Assembly: GCA_958296095.1 (NCBI GenBank)
Contig: OY282434.1
Location: 1,394,001-1,458,000, forward strand
Reading direction: 5' to 3'
Source of the DNA: an uncultured Oligoflexales bacterium
Lineage (GTDB): Bacteria; Bdellovibrionota_B; Oligoflexia; Oligoflexales; JAPPIL01
Length of the DNA stretch: 64,000 bases
A program made the position numbers and the translations under genes. How positions within the stretch are numbered: position 1 is the stretch's first letter; each line of letters starts with the position of its first letter. Shown in pieces: positions 62,053 to 64,000 of the stretch. Under the pieces are notes generated by a model. The model was not told the origin of the DNA, made no database searches, and saw only the letters and a list, made by a program, of their open reading frames with translations.

Positions 62053-63885
62053 ATGAAAACTGAAGCGCATTTTTTGGTATTGTCCATGAAATTACTGCTA
62101 AAGATAGCCTTGCCGCTGCCATTGATTTTTGCGCTGTACTACCTGCTGTTGCAGGTCGAGCCCGTCGCAGCTGAAGAGATTGTGCTGGCACGAGATCGCT
62201 TGTCGCTTGCCAGTGAGGTTTACGATCGGCACGGCATCAAGATTGGCGAATTTGCCCGGCAAAAAAGATACTTTGTGCCGTTGCAGGCCTTGCCGCGTTA
62301 TCTGGTCGAGGCCTTCTTGAGCGCGGAGGATCGGGGATTTTTTGCGCATCGGGGCATCGATTATTTTGCCACCTTGCGTGCCTTGTGGACTAACCTCGTG
62401 GCGCGGCGTATCAGGCAAGGTGGTAGCACGATTACACAGCAGTTGGCACGTATGCTATTTCTCGATCGCCAGAAGACGTGGCTACGCAAAAGTCGGGAGG
62501 CACAGATTGCCGCGGTATTGGAAAAAAAATACTCAAAAACAAAAATTCTTGAATACTATTTGAACAACGTTTATCTCGGCAACGGCGCTTACGGAGTTGA
62601 AGCTGCCAGCCGCATTTACTTTCGCAAATCAAGTCGGGAGTTGAATCTTTCCGAAGCGGCACTGCTGGCAGCATTGCCTAAAGCACCGAGCGCCTTGGCA
62701 CCACATCGCAATTATCCCGCGGCGTGGCAACGCAGTCGGCTCGTCTTACAGCGCTTGCTGGCAGACAATATCATCTCACCGCAACACTATGAGACGGTGC
62801 GGGCTGCCGCAGTCAAGGTCTATCCACATGCGCCGCGCTTTGCCAGGCACGCGCCCTATTTCAACGCCGAAGTGCGCAAGGTACTGCAGCGCAGATTTAG
62901 CATGCAGGCCCTTAACCACCGTGGTTATCAAATTCACACAGCCCTCGACAGTAAGTTGCAACGCCGCACCGCAGCTCGGTTTCGCCAACAAGTTGCAGCT
63001 CTGCGACACCAGCAGGGTAAGGAATTGCAAGCGGCTTTTTTTGTTCTGCAGGCCCGTGATGGTGATGTGCTGGCCGTGCAGGGCGGGTCAGCCTATCGGG
63101 TAACGCAGTTTAATCGTGCCTTGCAAACTCGGCGACGTGCACAACGCTTACTGCTGCCCTTTATTCTTGCCGCGCTCAGCCGCGGGGCGGCACACCATGG
63201 TATCAACGACATCAATCCCGTGTTTGCAACCCTGTATAGTGCCATCTTGCAGCCGCAGCAGGTCGATATGTCTGCTTTGCTGAGGCAGGCAGGCGCAGGT
63301 TCGGTGCATAAGATGCTCGCGCCTTTTGGTATCGAGCTTAACCCTGCCGTGCCTGCGCTTAATTTTACTTTAGAGCAGATGACCGCGGCGTTTGCAGCCT
63401 TTGCCAATCATGGCTATCAGGTTAAACCGCGCTATGTTTTGCGCATCGATGCAAGTGATGGCAAGAACTTATTTGCCACGGCATCGGCACGTGTGGCACG
63501 GGTATTTTCTACTGACGCGGCCTTCATCGTCGGTGAAGTGCTGCGCGTCTTTGCCCCGCGTTATGGCAATAAGCTGCGCGGCTATGCGGCGAGCAGCAAT
63601 GACCAGCACAATGCTTGGGCACTCGGCTACAACACGCGCCTCAGTGCTGGCATTTGGTTGGGTGCAGAGTACGGTCGCACGCGTTTAGCCGCGGGACAGC
63701 AGCAGGCTAGCCAGTTGTTCGCCAGCCTTTTCCACGACATTGCTGTTGATAAAACTTCCGCCCGCGCTCGCCAAGATTCTTCGCCGCGTGCTCGCCCTAC
63801 GGCGCGCAGGGACGTTGCCTTTGTCAGTTTGAAAGTGCGTGATCAGCAGCAGGAACGCTACGTCTCACTGCCCGTACCGCTGTGA
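62053..63885 (+). CDS. class-A PBP with degenerate transpeptidase
   Basis: 610 residues (start ATG 62053 or 62086, both weak SD). One N-terminal membrane helix (LLLKIALPLPLIFALYYLLL) precedes a full GT51 peptidoglycan glycosyltransferase: catalytic Glu92 in SAEDRGFFAHRGID and GGSTITQQLARMLF (123-136). The C-terminal domain still aligns with PBP1 transpeptidases (QFNRALQTRR, AFAAFANHGY, SNDQHNAWALGY), but every catalytic motif is gone. SxxK is RLLL (365-368), SxN is PQQ, and KTGT is YAASS (511-515). It should polymerise glycan strands without cross-linking. Confidence 0.88.
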   Translation: MKTEAHFLVLSMKLLLKIALPLPLIFALYYLLLQVEPVAAEEIVLARDRLSLASEVYDRHGIKIGEFARQKRYFVPLQALPRYLVEAFLSAEDRGFFAHRGIDYFATLRALWTNLVARRIRQGGSTITQQLARMLFLDRQKTWLRKSREAQIAAVLEKKYSKTKILEYYLNNVYLGNGAYGVEAASRIYFRKSSRELNLSEAALLAALPKAPSALAPHRNYPAAWQRSRLVLQRLLADNIISPQHYETVRAAAVKVYPHAPRFARHAPYFNAEVRKVLQRRFSMQALNHRGYQIHTALDSKLQRRTAARFRQQVAALRHQQGKELQAAFFVLQARDGDVLAVQGGSAYRVTQFNRALQTRRRAQRLLLPFILAALSRGAAHHGINDINPVFATLYSAILQPQQVDMSALLRQAGAGSVHKMLAPFGIELNPAVPALNFTLEQMTAAFAAFANHGYQVKPRYVLRIDASDGKNLFATASARVARVFSTDAAFIVGEVLRVFAPRYGNKLRGYAASSNDQHNAWALGYNTRLSAGIWLGAEYGRTRLAAGQQQASQLFASLFHDIAVDKTSARARQDSSPRARPTARRDVAFVSLKVRDQQQERYVSLPVPL

Positions 63886-64000
63886 TCCTGAATTCAGCAT
63901 GAAATTCTATGTCAACTTGCCCGCAAGAAAACCTTATCCTAGCAGACTACGAAGGCCCCACTCAGATTTCTCCTGTCCACAAGATTCGGGAGTAACTGGT
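63886..64000. other. intergenic, right edge
   Basis: 115 bases after the PBP gene; no feature recognised. Confidence 0.5.

Overview
The window reads as chromosome of a Gram-negative, double-membrane bacterium. The signs are two outer-membrane beta-barrel-like proteins, many signal peptides and lipoboxes, a PlsB-type acyltransferase, a LpoB-like lipoprotein and a class-A PBP-like glycosyltransferase. I cannot place the lineage from sequence alone. Start codons are often GTG or TTG. Core genes are GC-rich, while two accessory stretches (about 20.1-24.9 kb and 43.1-50.0 kb) are visibly AT-rich.

Layout. 0.3-9 kb: a DNA-binding/coiled-coil protein, a frameshifted gene, an exported ankyrin-like protein, tRNA-Pro, a periplasmic beta-propeller, a divergent CoaBC, an RRM protein, a secreted protein with a Kunitz-like tail and an R3H protein with Arg/Gly repeats. 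9-10 kb: three copies of a long imperfect hairpin repeat (here H) mixed with a second dispersed repeat (here S). 10.9-17.8 kb: a compact run lpd, E2 acyltransferase, a double-length trigger factor, clpP, clpX. 18.7-29.4 kb: an accessory island bounded by two near-identical direct repeats, each an Rpn-family nuclease gene. It holds a three-gene DNA methylase/helicase module, a TM2 protein, transposase fragments, a beta-barrel protein and a lipoprotein. 30-35.7 kb: a fused aspartokinase-diaminopimelate decarboxylase, then a cluster of related lipoproteins. 35.8-36.4 kb: repeats, including 11 perfect TACGC units. 36.4-39.3 kb: a three-gene envelope operon (LpoB-like, COG3014-like TPR lipoprotein, tail-anchored protein). 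39.4-43.1 kb: a yggS-yggT-ABC transporter-HNH operon. 43.2-50 kb: four tandem paralogues of an exported coiled-coil protein whose C-terminal domain looks kinase-like. 50-53.5 kb: more H/S repeats, a third Rpn gene and a second beta-barrel protein. 53.6-64 kb: GNAT, a 39-residue basic protein, aroE, a secreted transglutaminase-elicitor-like protein with a clostripain-like protease, rsgA-plsB, tRNA-Leu, and a PBP1-type protein whose transpeptidase motifs are all lost.

How the parts work together. The core blocks serve 2-oxoacid dehydrogenase chemistry, protein folding and turnover, lysine/peptidoglycan precursor synthesis, CoA and phospholipid synthesis, and cell-wall assembly. The accessory content is dominated by exported proteins, decayed mobile DNA and structured repeats. 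The best candidates for something undescribed are the tandem exported kinase-like array and the H repeat family, whose opposing arms change together between copies. The tandem trigger factor and the transpeptidase-dead PBP are close behind.
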